Positions 26,388 to 33,924 of a stretch of DNA of 64,000 nucleotides are shown piece by piece. Each line of letters begins with the position of its first letter. Within the stretch, counting starts at the first letter, position 1. Both the position numbers and the translations under genes were made by a program. The notes under the pieces are model-generated. The model saw nothing but the letters and a program-made list of their open reading frames with translations, did no database searches and had not been told where the DNA came from. Source of the stretch: Streptomyces sp. NRRL B-3428 (GTDB taxonomy: Bacteria; Actinomycetota; Actinomycetes; Streptomycetales; Streptomycetaceae); assembly GCA_000721375.1 (NCBI GenBank), contig JOGW01000014.1, positions 1-64,000 of the forward strand. Reading direction: 5' to 3'.

Positions 26388-27470
26388 GTGAACCGAAGTA
26401 GCGGCATATCGCTCCGTAAGAGGCCTGGAGCCATCCTGGTGGCGGCGCTGACGGCCGTGATCGGCCTGTGTGCGGTCGCCTTCACGCTGTGGGAGCCCGC
26501 GTCCCCCGACTCCCGGTCTTCGGCGTCCAAGACCGGCGAAACCGTACAGAGGCCCTCGGCCAACTGGTACCAGTCGGCGCCTTACGTGTTCGTCACCGAC
26601 CGCGATGCGCCCGATCTCGGCGAAGTGCTCGAGGCCACGGGGCAGAAGGCCTTCACCCTGGCGTTCGTCCGCGCTCCCGCCTCAGGGGGCTGCGTACCCA
26701 CCTGGGGCGGTACCGATCCGGTGAGCAAGGACACCAGGGTGGCCAAGATCATCCGCGACCTGCGCGCCCGCGGCGGCGATGTGACCGCCTCGTTCGGCGG
26801 CGGCGCGGGAATCGCGCTGGGCCTGGAATGCGACAGCCCGCGGGCCACCGCTGATGCGTATCAGCGCGTCCTGGACAAGTACGGGATACGCGTGATCGAC
26901 CTCGACCTCGAGCGCAAGGTGAACCAGAACCCTGCGGCGATCGCCAACGAGATCGGTGCCGCGCGGATTCTCCAGAAGGAGAACCCCGGCCTCGTCGTCT
27001 CCGTCACCCTCCCCGGCACCGCCACCGGGGTCGACGCCCTCGGTGAGCGCGTTCTCATCCGGGCCAGGGACGCGGGACTCGACGTGGCCGCCTACACGCT
27101 CATGCCCTTCGACGGGGACTTCCACTTTGCGGCCGCTCAGCAACGCGCGCTGACCGGCTTCAACGGCCAGCTGAGGAAGCACTTCGGATGGAGCGCCGAC
27201 GAGGCTTGGCGGCATACGGGGATCTCACAGATGAACGGCAGGTCGACGCTCGGCGAGTACTTCTCCGAGGTGGACTTCGCGAGCAATCTGATCTTCGCGA
27301 AGGAGCACCACATGGCGCGGTTCACCTTCTGGTCGTTGAACCGGGACCGCGAGTGCAGTCCGCCGGACAACAACCAGAAGCTCTCGACCACATGCAGCTC
27401 GGTACCGCAGAGCGCCTATGCGTTCACCCGGTACGGCACCGACTTCGCGAAGTGGGCGGCAACCCGCTAG
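26388..27470 (+). CDS. Secreted GH18-like glycosidase (chitinase fold)
   Basis: The 360-residue protein has an N-terminal signal or anchor helix (about 14-33) and a TIM-barrel-like domain. The GH18 landmarks are SFGGGAG (about residues 135-141) and VIDLDLE (169-175), where D171, D173 and E175 match the DxDxE catalytic motif, then VSVTLPGTATG and AYTLMPFDGD. Several bacterial proteins of this type are called chitinases, but the substrate is unproven. It converges with the polysaccharide operon and may act on its product. Start GTG 26388; ribosome binding site weak. Confidence 0.83.
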   Translation: MNRSSGISLRKRPGAILVAALTAVIGLCAVAFTLWEPASPDSRSSASKTGETVQRPSANWYQSAPYVFVTDRDAPDLGEVLEATGQKAFTLAFVRAPASGGCVPTWGGTDPVSKDTRVAKIIRDLRARGGDVTASFGGGAGIALGLECDSPRATADAYQRVLDKYGIRVIDLDLERKVNQNPAAIANEIGAARILQKENPGLVVSVTLPGTATGVDALGERVLIRARDAGLDVAAYTLMPFDGDFHFAAAQQRALTGFNGQLRKHFGWSADEAWRHTGISQMNGRSTLGEYFSEVDFASNLIFAKEHHMARFTFWSLNRDRECSPPDNNQKLSTTCSSVPQSAYAFTRYGTDFAKWAATR

Positions 27471-27491
27471 GGGTGCGGCCCGCACGACGCA

Positions 27492-27526
27492 AAGGTGCGG
27501 GTCCGGAGGATCCGGACCCGCACCTT
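27492..27526. terminator. Bidirectional terminator, perfect 16-base stem
   Basis: AAGGTGCGGGTCCGGA (27492-27507) pairs exactly with 27511-27526 around a GGA loop. It lies between the GH18-like gene and the convergent UDP-sugar dehydrogenase gene. Confidence 0.85.
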
Positions 27527-27529
27527 GCG

Positions 27530-27587
27530 AGCTATGTCAGAGCTGCACCGCCGTGCCGAGCTCTATCAGAGCTGCACCGCCGTGCCG
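27530..27587. repeat. 29-base tandem duplication at the 3' end of the dehydrogenase gene
   Basis: 27530-27558 and 27559-27587 are two adjacent copies that match at 27 of 29 positions, with a 22-base identical core starting TCAGAGCTGCACCGCCG. The right-hand copy encodes the last residues TAVQL and the stop; the left-hand copy is a second, non-coding version just beyond the stop. Confidence 0.85.
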
Positions 27588-28876
27588 TGACCACGGGTGG
27601 TGCCGCGGGTGTCGAGCATCCGGGTCGCCGTGTTGGCCAGCTGAACCGTGTCGATGGAGCTGTGGGCCTGCAGCAGCACGGTGAGATCGGCGTCCGCGGC
27701 CGCGGCCAGGAGGTCGGTCGTACGTTCCACCGGCTCGCCGTCGACGATCCACTCGTCGACATGCGGGTCGAAGTAGACCGCCTGGGCGCCGAGACGGCGC
27801 AGTTCACGCAGTACGGCGATGACCGGCGTCTCGCGCTGGTCGGCGATGTCCGGCTTGTAGGTGATGCCGGTGAGCAGCACCCGGGCGCCCCGCAGCGCCA
27901 GACCGGCCTCGTTGAGGAGCTCCATGGCCCGCTGGACCACGTAGACCGGCATCCGCTGGTTGATCTCCTGAGCGAGCTCCACGAAGCGGAAGGGGATACC
28001 CAGCGACTTGACCTTGTAGGACAGGTAGTTCGGGTCGATGGGGATGCAGTGCCCGCCGACACCAGGGCCGGGGTAGAAGGCGGAGAACCCGAACGGCTTC
28101 GTGGCGGCGCAGTTGATGGCGTCCCACAGGTCGACACCGATCTCCCGGCAGAACATCGCCATCTCGTTGACGAGGGCGATATTGACGTGCCGGTAGGTGT
28201 TCTCGAGCAGCTTCGCCATCTCGGCTTCGCGCGTGCCCTTGGCCTCGACGACCTCTCCGACGAAGGCTTCGTACATCGCACGAGCGGCCTTGCTGCACGC
28301 CGCCGTGTGGCCACCGACGACCTTCGGCGTATTCGAAAGGCCGTAGACAGGGTTGCCCGGGTCTATTCGCTCGGGCGAGAACGCCAGGTGGAAATCGACT
28401 CCGGCGACCAGACCGCCGGCCTCGAGCGCCGGACGGACCACCTCGTCCGTGGTGCCCGGGTAGGTGGTTGATTCCAGCACCACGAGCATGCCCGGGCGCA
28501 GGTGGGCGGCCACCGCGCCGACCGCGCCCTCGACCGCACCGAGATCAGGCGCACCGTGCTCGGTCAAAGGCGTGGGGACGCAGATCACCACGGACTTGGC
28601 CCGGCCGATCACCGAGGCGTCGGTGGTGGCGGCGAAACCCCGCTCGCGTATCGCTGCGATCTCCGCATCCGAAAGGTCGTCGATATGCGAGCGCCCGGCG
28701 TTCAGCCCCTCGACGACGCGCTGGTCGAGGTCGAGACCCACGACATTGAGACCGGAATTGGCGGCGGCCTGAGCGAGCGGCAGACCGACATAGCCGAGGC
28801 CGATGATGACGAGGTCGACACCCTCGCCGTTCGGAACAGACTGGTCGGACTGAGAAATACGATTCTGGGAGATCAT
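27566..28876 (-). CDS. UDP-sugar 6-dehydrogenase (UDP-glucose / UDP-HexNAc dehydrogenase family)
   Basis: This enzyme would oxidise C6 of a UDP-hexose to a uronic acid with NAD. The 436-residue protein has the Rossmann loop IIGLGYVGLPLA (about residues 24-35), VVICVPTPLTE, LESTTYPGTTDEV, HLAFSPERIDPGN, the helix LLENTYRHVNIALVNEMAMFC and the catalytic cysteine (about 277) in PGVGGHCIPIDP. The closing domain has GITYKPDIADQRETP and FDPHVDEW. It resembles the WecC/UDP-GlcNAc branch at least as much as UDP-glucose dehydrogenase, so the product may be UDP-GlcA or UDP-HexNAcA. ATG 28876 has GAGGTG 12 bases upstream; a GTG at 28891 is possible. Confidence 0.92.
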   Translation of the reverse strand: MISQNRISQSDQSVPNGEGVDLVIIGLGYVGLPLAQAAANSGLNVVGLDLDQRVVEGLNAGRSHIDDLSDAEIAAIRERGFAATTDASVIGRAKSVVICVPTPLTEHGAPDLGAVEGAVGAVAAHLRPGMLVVLESTTYPGTTDEVVRPALEAGGLVAGVDFHLAFSPERIDPGNPVYGLSNTPKVVGGHTAACSKAARAMYEAFVGEVVEAKGTREAEMAKLLENTYRHVNIALVNEMAMFCREIGVDLWDAINCAATKPFGFSAFYPGPGVGGHCIPIDPNYLSYKVKSLGIPFRFVELAQEINQRMPVYVVQRAMELLNEAGLALRGARVLLTGITYKPDIADQRETPVIAVLRELRRLGAQAVYFDPHVDEWIVDGEPVERTTDLLAAAADADLTVLLQAHSSIDTVQLANTATRMLDTRGTTRGHGTAVQL

Positions 28877-28894
28877 GGGAAAGGAATTCACCTC

Positions 28895-28946
28895 TAGCTA
28901 TTGACCGGTACGGTCTCGATTAGTTATTGACCGGCACGGTCTTGAT
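28895..28946. repeat. 26-base tandem duplication at the 3' end of the GH26-like gene
   Basis: 28895-28920 and 28921-28946 are adjacent copies matching at 23 of 26 positions. The right-hand copy holds the last codons (KTVPVNN and stop); the left-hand one lies in the gap before the dehydrogenase gene. Each contains the small palindrome GACCG-GYA-CGGTC. Confidence 0.85.
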
Positions 28947-29942
28947 CTTCTTCGCACCCGCCTGCCAGGCGGCCAGACTCTTCGCGTCCTTGGTGATCGT
29001 CCAGTCACCCCGCTTGCCCTCTGCGAAGCCGGAGTTGAGGTAGATCAGGCCGAGTACGTCCGGGTCCGTCGCCAGCCCCTCGAACATGGCGTTGATCCAT
29101 TCGATCTTCCTCGAACCCTGCAGAACTCCGGTCTCGGTGATCACGATCGGCTTGTTCGTGAAGACCTGGATCCGCTTCTTGGTCGGCACGATCAATGTCT
29201 CCCAGGAGTCCTCCTGGAGATGCGGCGTCCAATACGCCGCCATGCCGATCCAGTCCACATATTGGTCACCGGGCCAGAACGGCTTCAACGGGGTCTTGGG
29301 AACCGGGTTGATGACGTTCGGCGCCCAGATCCAGATCACATCGGTGGCGCCGGCGGCAGTGAAAAGGCTGTGAATCCGCCGCCACGCGGCGACGTACTGC
29401 TCCGGGGTGGCCTTGTCCGTGCCCCAGGGCTGCCAGTCGGTATTGAACTCGGATGCGAAGACCAAGCCGACCGGGAGGCCCGTCTGGGCCAGTTCGGAGG
29501 CGAAGCCGCTGATGTACTCGTCCTGGTCCCCGGCGACGATGGATGCGATCGGGGCATCCATCGGCTGCCAGTTCAGGACGGTCAGCGCATGCTTGTCGTA
29601 GGCGTCGAGGACATGCGCGACGGGAGGCCGCTCGCCGAAGTCCACGAACTCCTCTTGGATATTGGCGGGAGTTCCGGTCTTCTTGTTGAACTCGGCCAAC
29701 TCGTTCGCACCCGTGGGGAGCGAAACCCCCAGGTACTTGCCGGACTTGGGCTTGATGAAGTCGCTCGCCTTGGGGCCATTCGCGTCGACGTCGTCCGTGG
29801 CCTCGCCGGGGACCGTTTCCGCCAGTGCGTCGATGCCGCTGGACGAGGGCCCGCCGGTGGGCGAGGGATCCCCCAGGAACAGAACCCCCATCAGGCCGAC
29901 GACGGCGATCGCCACGGCACCCGTGGTGTATCGGGTCTTCAC
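28920..29942 (-). CDS. GH26-like secreted glycosidase
   Basis: The 340-residue protein has an N-terminal membrane anchor or signal (about 7-24) with no lipobox, then a TIM-barrel-like domain. It has YLGVSLPTGANELAEF, TVLNWQPMDAP, VFASEFNTDWQPWG with the presumed acid/base Glu165, DVIWIWAPN, DQYVDWIGMAAYW and IVITETGVLQGS with the presumed nucleophile Glu270. These fit the beta-mannanase family GH26 and related clan GH-A enzymes. In an exopolysaccharide operon it may trim or release the polymer. The GTG start overlaps the synthase stop as GTGA. Confidence 0.85.
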   Translation of the reverse strand: MKTRYTTGAVAIAVVGLMGVLFLGDPSPTGGPSSSGIDALAETVPGEATDDVDANGPKASDFIKPKSGKYLGVSLPTGANELAEFNKKTGTPANIQEEFVDFGERPPVAHVLDAYDKHALTVLNWQPMDAPIASIVAGDQDEYISGFASELAQTGLPVGLVFASEFNTDWQPWGTDKATPEQYVAAWRRIHSLFTAAGATDVIWIWAPNVINPVPKTPLKPFWPGDQYVDWIGMAAYWTPHLQEDSWETLIVPTKKRIQVFTNKPIVITETGVLQGSRKIEWINAMFEGLATDPDVLGLIYLNSGFAEGKRGDWTITKDAKSLAAWQAGAKKIKTVPVNN

Positions 29943-31726
29943 TTCCTACCGCTTCCCTCGGAGACGACGATGCCCATGAGCTGGATCGTGGGACGTTCCT
30001 CGGCCGCCCTGTAGGGATCGCGCCTCCGTCCGTATGGATCCTGCCGTCCGTCGTAGGAGCCGGCGGGCATCTGCCCGGCCGATGCGGCCCAGGCGTGCAA
30101 CTGCCGCTGGTACTGCCGCCGGGCGGCGGCCTCCTGCTCACGAGCGGCCTTGGCGCGGACGTCCGCCGCGGCGGCCAGTTCACTCGCCCTGCCGCCGGAA
30201 GCGAGTCCGTCGGCGGGAAGGCCGGCCGGCAGATCAGGCGGAAGGCGCTGCCCACGAGCCGGCATCGACGGATCGATCGGCTTCAGCTCCTCGGGCATGT
30301 CTTCTTCCGGACCCGAATAGAACACCTCGACGCGGGCGCGCGTTCCCCAACCGGTCTTGTAGCAGGTCAACATGCCGTACCAACGCATGAAGCGCAGGAT
30401 GACCAGGGCCCACAACAGGGCGATCGGGGCGAGAAGCCAGGTCAGGATCTGGGACGAGAGTTGCTGGTCGTGCCGGCGCAGAGCCAGATAGCGCGCGGTG
30501 GTGAGGTATCCGACCAGGCACAGGACCTGGGCACTGGAGCGGAACGGGACGGAGTCGCCGCGCAGCGGGCCCAGGATGAAGATATGCGTCAGTACGGCGA
30601 GGGAGGCGAGAACCTGCGCCCAGTTCAGGAAGTTGACCCAGTACGCGTAGCTGCGCATGGGCAGGTACCGGAAACGCCACAGTGCCCGGATGGTGGAGCC
30701 GCGCATCCAGCGCATGTACTGGCGCTGGTGGTGCGACCAGTTCTCCGGCATGGCGACCAGGACGATGGCGCGGGGGTTCTGAACGGTGCGTCCCCGCTCG
30801 AGCGCGTAGAGCGTGAGCATCGAGTCGTCGCTGAAGTGGACGTCGCGCCCCATGAAGCTCTCTGCCAGGTAGCCGTCGACGTTGTCCCGGACCACCTCGA
30901 ACCGGTAGGCGCCCAGCGGACCGGAGTTCACCGTGACGCCGCCAAGGGTGCTCTGCGAGGCCCGCCCGAGCAGCTGCGAGGTCGTGAACCAGAGGTTGAG
31001 GATCCGGGCCATGACGCTGCCCTCGTCGTTCTCGGCCAGAATGATGCCCGCCACCGACTGCACCCGCTCATCGGCGAGTGGCGCCACCAGTTCACGGACG
31101 GCGTTGCGCTGGAGCACGCCGTCCGAGTCGACGGTGAGGAAGATGTCGGCGTGGCCGGTCCAGCGCAACGCGGAGTGCCCGTGCACGAGCCGCTTGCCCT
31201 TCCACTCGGTCCGCTCCCACACACCCAGAATTCCGACCCGTTCGGTCTCCTGCAGAAACCAGGACTCGACCTGGGTGTAGTCGGCCGCCGGGTCGTCGGA
31301 GCCGTTGTCGACCACATGGATGATGTCGGGCAGCCGGTCCTGGTCGATCATCGAAGCCAGGGCGCGGCGCAGGATCACCGGGTCCTCGTTGTGCACCGGG
31401 ACCGGGATCAGCACCCGCAGATCCTTGAGCTGGCTCCGCTGCCTGCCGGTGGGCCGGAACTTCGGGTGGATGACCAGCAGAAGCAGCTGCCACACCAGGA
31501 TCAAGTAGGCGAAGAGGTACGTCGCTTCCAGCGGTGAAGTCCACAGGTCGACCCCCTTCAGGGCCTCCCAGTGCCGGTAGCCCCAGACGGCCAGGACGAC
31601 CGCCGTGATGACGCTGATCGTCTGGTCTACGGACCGGTGATACGCCGTGATCTTCCGCCGGGCCCGGACCCCGCGGCCGCGGCCGGCGCGGCGGGAGGTC
31701 GGGGGTGCGCTGCGCGCGTTCGTCAC
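29939..31726 (-). CDS. Membrane GT2 polysaccharide synthase, hyaluronan-synthase-like
   Basis: The 595-residue protein is a processive-type family 2 glycosyltransferase. Two helices (about 34-50 and 67-87) precede the catalytic domain, which has LIPVHNE-like VLIPVPVHNED (105-115), VVDNGSDD, the donor-binding TVDSDG (D200, D202), SGPLGAYR (268-275), the acceptor-side FSDDS (D300, D301) and the QxxRW motif QYMRW (336-340). Three to four helices follow (about 368-455), then KTGWGTRARVEVF and a 120-residue Pro/Gln/Arg-rich cytoplasmic tail. The motif set is that of hyaluronan, NodC and cellulose synthases. The GTG start overlaps the 32-residue gene as GTGA. Confidence 0.92.
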   Translation of the reverse strand: MTNARSAPPTSRRAGRGRGVRARRKITAYHRSVDQTISVITAVVLAVWGYRHWEALKGVDLWTSPLEATYLFAYLILVWQLLLLVIHPKFRPTGRQRSQLKDLRVLIPVPVHNEDPVILRRALASMIDQDRLPDIIHVVDNGSDDPAADYTQVESWFLQETERVGILGVWERTEWKGKRLVHGHSALRWTGHADIFLTVDSDGVLQRNAVRELVAPLADERVQSVAGIILAENDEGSVMARILNLWFTTSQLLGRASQSTLGGVTVNSGPLGAYRFEVVRDNVDGYLAESFMGRDVHFSDDSMLTLYALERGRTVQNPRAIVLVAMPENWSHHQRQYMRWMRGSTIRALWRFRYLPMRSYAYWVNFLNWAQVLASLAVLTHIFILGPLRGDSVPFRSSAQVLCLVGYLTTARYLALRRHDQQLSSQILTWLLAPIALLWALVILRFMRWYGMLTCYKTGWGTRARVEVFYSGPEEDMPEELKPIDPSMPARGQRLPPDLPAGLPADGLASGGRASELAAAADVRAKAAREQEAAARRQYQRQLHAWAASAGQMPAGSYDGRQDPYGRRRDPYRAAEERPTIQLMGIVVSEGSGRK

Positions 31727-31821
31727 GACGGATCTCCGATCTTCCTGTTACGCCGGTAAGTAAGGCGGATCACCATGGCGCCGATGGCGGTCACCAGGAA
31801 CGCGCTGCCGAGGAGGATCAC
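31723..31821 (-). CDS. 32-residue single-helix membrane protein in the polysaccharide operon
   Basis: This 33-codon frame starts at GTG 31821, which overlaps the stop of the GT-C gene (GTGA), and its TGA at 31723 overlaps the GTG of the GT2 gene (GTGA). The product begins VILLGSAFLVTAIGAMVIRL: one membrane helix of about 18 residues, followed by the very basic tail TYRRNRKIGDPS. Coupling on both sides, in frame, makes it hard to see as chance. It may be a small subunit that assembles with the synthase. I know of no named family. Confidence 0.75.
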   Translation of the reverse strand: MILLGSAFLVTAIGAMVIRLTYRRNRKIGDPS

Positions 31822-33509
31822 TTGGCCGCCTCCTCGTTGATCCAGACGGTGTACCGCCCACCGCGGTAGGGCAGGTTCGCGGCCATCCGGTAACCGCAGG
31901 AGTTCTTGCACAAGGTGATGGTGTCCACGATCTTGGCGTCGACGGCCGGCGTGATCTGGCCGTTGAGGACGATGACGGAGAAGTACTGGTCGCGAACCGC
32001 TGCCGCGTAGGCCTGCTCGCCGGTGAGTTTCTTGTCGAGGTCGGGATCGTGGTACTTGAACCCCCGGGTGTCATGCCACTGCTTCGGGGAGGACTTCTCA
32101 CGGAGGTCGTAGGGCAGGACGCCGTTCCCCTCCGCCAGATACCGGTCCGAACCGCGGTGCACGTAGGGGTTGATGGTGGAGGCCACGTCACGCGTGTCGG
32201 GCCAGGACTGCATGAACTGCTTGGACTGGGCCATCACGCCGCCGGCGCACAGCAGCAGCACACCGCAGGTGATGATGATCCCGACGACCCTCGCCTCCTT
32301 GGCGGTGATCATCACGTGGGCCAGGACGTGGATGAGGTAGCCCAGGGCGATGCAGGCGAACCAGGCGCCGAAGCCGACCTGCCGGATCAGCGACATGGGC
32401 GTACCGATGAGGAACTGGGTCGCAGGCACCACCAGCGCGGCCGCGCAACAGACCAGCCCCGTCAGGAAGCTGCTCCCTTCACTGCGCAGCAGCGCGGCGA
32501 TCAGACCGATCACCGCGAGCAGCAGGACCCAGCCGACCAAGGTCCGCACATCGTTCACGAGCGTCTCGCCGGGCCTGCCGACGGTGATCGCCTTTTCGAG
32601 AGCGCTCAGGCCGGCCCCGCCGGGCTTCGTGCCCAGCACGTAGCCGGCACCGGCAGGCACCGCGCTGACGATGACCAGAGTGACCGTACGCAGCAGCGCG
32701 GCCCCCCGGTGCCCGCGTCCGATGGCGGCGGCGAAGACAAGGAGGAAGACGAAGGGGATCCACAGGACGCTGGCGTACCGCACCGCGCCGACGAGGGTCA
32801 GTAGGACGGCACAGGGGATCAGCCACAACAGCCATCTGCGTTCGGACTGCCCGGTACGCACCGCCAGATACGCGGAGGCGGCCAGGAGCGCCAGCCCCAT
32901 GGCGTCGTTGGTCGCCGTGCCTGCGAGAGTCTGGGTGCTGCTGAGGGCGACGAAGGCGGCGCAGCCGGCGAAAGCCGCGACCTCACTGTGCAGACGCCGC
33001 GCGGTCCCCCACAGGAATGCCGTAGCCGTCAGCAGGTACCCGAGGGAGAGCAGGCGCGCACCGGTCAGTCCGCCGAAGTTGTCGGCGACAGCGGCCAGGA
33101 GCGGGGAGACGGCGGATATGCCGAAGAACTGGGACACGTACTCGGGTCTCGCGGCACCGTCCAGCCAATGCGCCAGCTCCGCATGCCCAGTTGTGAGGAA
33201 GGTCGCCTCTTCGAGACTGGCGCCGTTGCTCGACAGCAGGCGTACCGCCAACGCGATCTGGGCAGCGAGGATCAGACAGAGCCGCCAGTCGGGCACGCGC
33301 AGCCCGGTGCGCTTCGCATCGTCGTCCGACTCCGGCTCAGGCTCAGGTGCCTGCGGCTCGACAGGCTCCATCGGGCGGATGTCCACGGGGATACGCGGCA
33401 TCGTGAGCGTCGACTCGATGTCGCCTTCGAAGAAGTCCACGCCTTCGAAGGCGGCATCGTTGTCCTGCCAGCTTTCCGGACCGTAATCGTCGTACGGGCG
33501 CGGCGTCAT
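31818..33509 (-). CDS. GT-C-type multi-pass membrane glycosyltransferase
   Basis: The 563-residue protein has an acidic Pro/Glu-rich cytoplasmic N-terminus (1-73), about 11 membrane helices from residue 76, and an outside C-terminal domain of about 130 residues with KNSCGYRMAANLPYRGGRYTVWI. After helix 1 an outside loop reads GASLEEATFLTTGHAELAHWL (E100, E101), the acidic pair position of PMT/ArnT-like GT-C enzymes. The frame is open up to 33686, but the added part has AT-rich third positions and looks non-coding, so I use ATG 33509, which has AGGT upstream. First gene of the operon. Confidence 0.85.
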   Translation of the reverse strand: MTPRPYDDYGPESWQDNDAAFEGVDFFEGDIESTLTMPRIPVDIRPMEPVEPQAPEPEPESDDDAKRTGLRVPDWRLCLILAAQIALAVRLLSSNGASLEEATFLTTGHAELAHWLDGAARPEYVSQFFGISAVSPLLAAVADNFGGLTGARLLSLGYLLTATAFLWGTARRLHSEVAAFAGCAAFVALSSTQTLAGTATNDAMGLALLAASAYLAVRTGQSERRWLLWLIPCAVLLTLVGAVRYASVLWIPFVFLLVFAAAIGRGHRGAALLRTVTLVIVSAVPAGAGYVLGTKPGGAGLSALEKAITVGRPGETLVNDVRTLVGWVLLLAVIGLIAALLRSEGSSFLTGLVCCAAALVVPATQFLIGTPMSLIRQVGFGAWFACIALGYLIHVLAHVMITAKEARVVGIIITCGVLLLCAGGVMAQSKQFMQSWPDTRDVASTINPYVHRGSDRYLAEGNGVLPYDLREKSSPKQWHDTRGFKYHDPDLDKKLTGEQAYAAAVRDQYFSVIVLNGQITPAVDAKIVDTITLCKNSCGYRMAANLPYRGGRYTVWINEEAAK

Positions 33510-33924
33510 GTTCGACCTGTTTGAGGGCATGCCCAGTACGCTCCGCATCGCAGTTGTGTCGGGCACAGCCACGCCCCCCCGGGTGTGTACAGGTCCGAAC
33601 GGTTGACGAACTCGTCCGATCCCACTCGGACTTATCTGACCTTCAACCAAAGGCTGGGCAATCATAGATGACGGATTGCTGATCAAACCCGTAGAGGGTA
33701 ACCGTCCGATAACGAGTACTCAGATATGGCGTGTTAGTACGTTTTCGCCCACATTCGGCATGACTCGCATGAATCTGGCGCACCACCAGTTCGATATCGA
33801 TCCGGGAATCGAGGGGCAACCAGGCAAGGGTTGTGGTCCCCCGACGTCGTACCGTGGCCAGTGACCAGATCGCGGCAGCAAGAGCAGGGCATTCGGCAGT
33901 GGGGGAAAGGGCGTTTCTCAGACC
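33510..33924. promoter_or_regulatory. Divergent regulatory region of the polysaccharide operon
   Basis: This 415-base region separates the leftward GT-C operon from the rightward gene at 33925. It is clearly less GC-rich than its surroundings, especially 33650-33780, and should contain both promoters. Open frames crossing it have poor codon bias. I could not pick a single convincing promoter or operator. Confidence 0.5.

Noticed and set aside
33510..33686. N-terminal extension of the GT-C protein
   Set aside because: Third positions are AT-rich compared with the rest of the gene, and the ATG at 33509 has an acceptable ribosome binding site.
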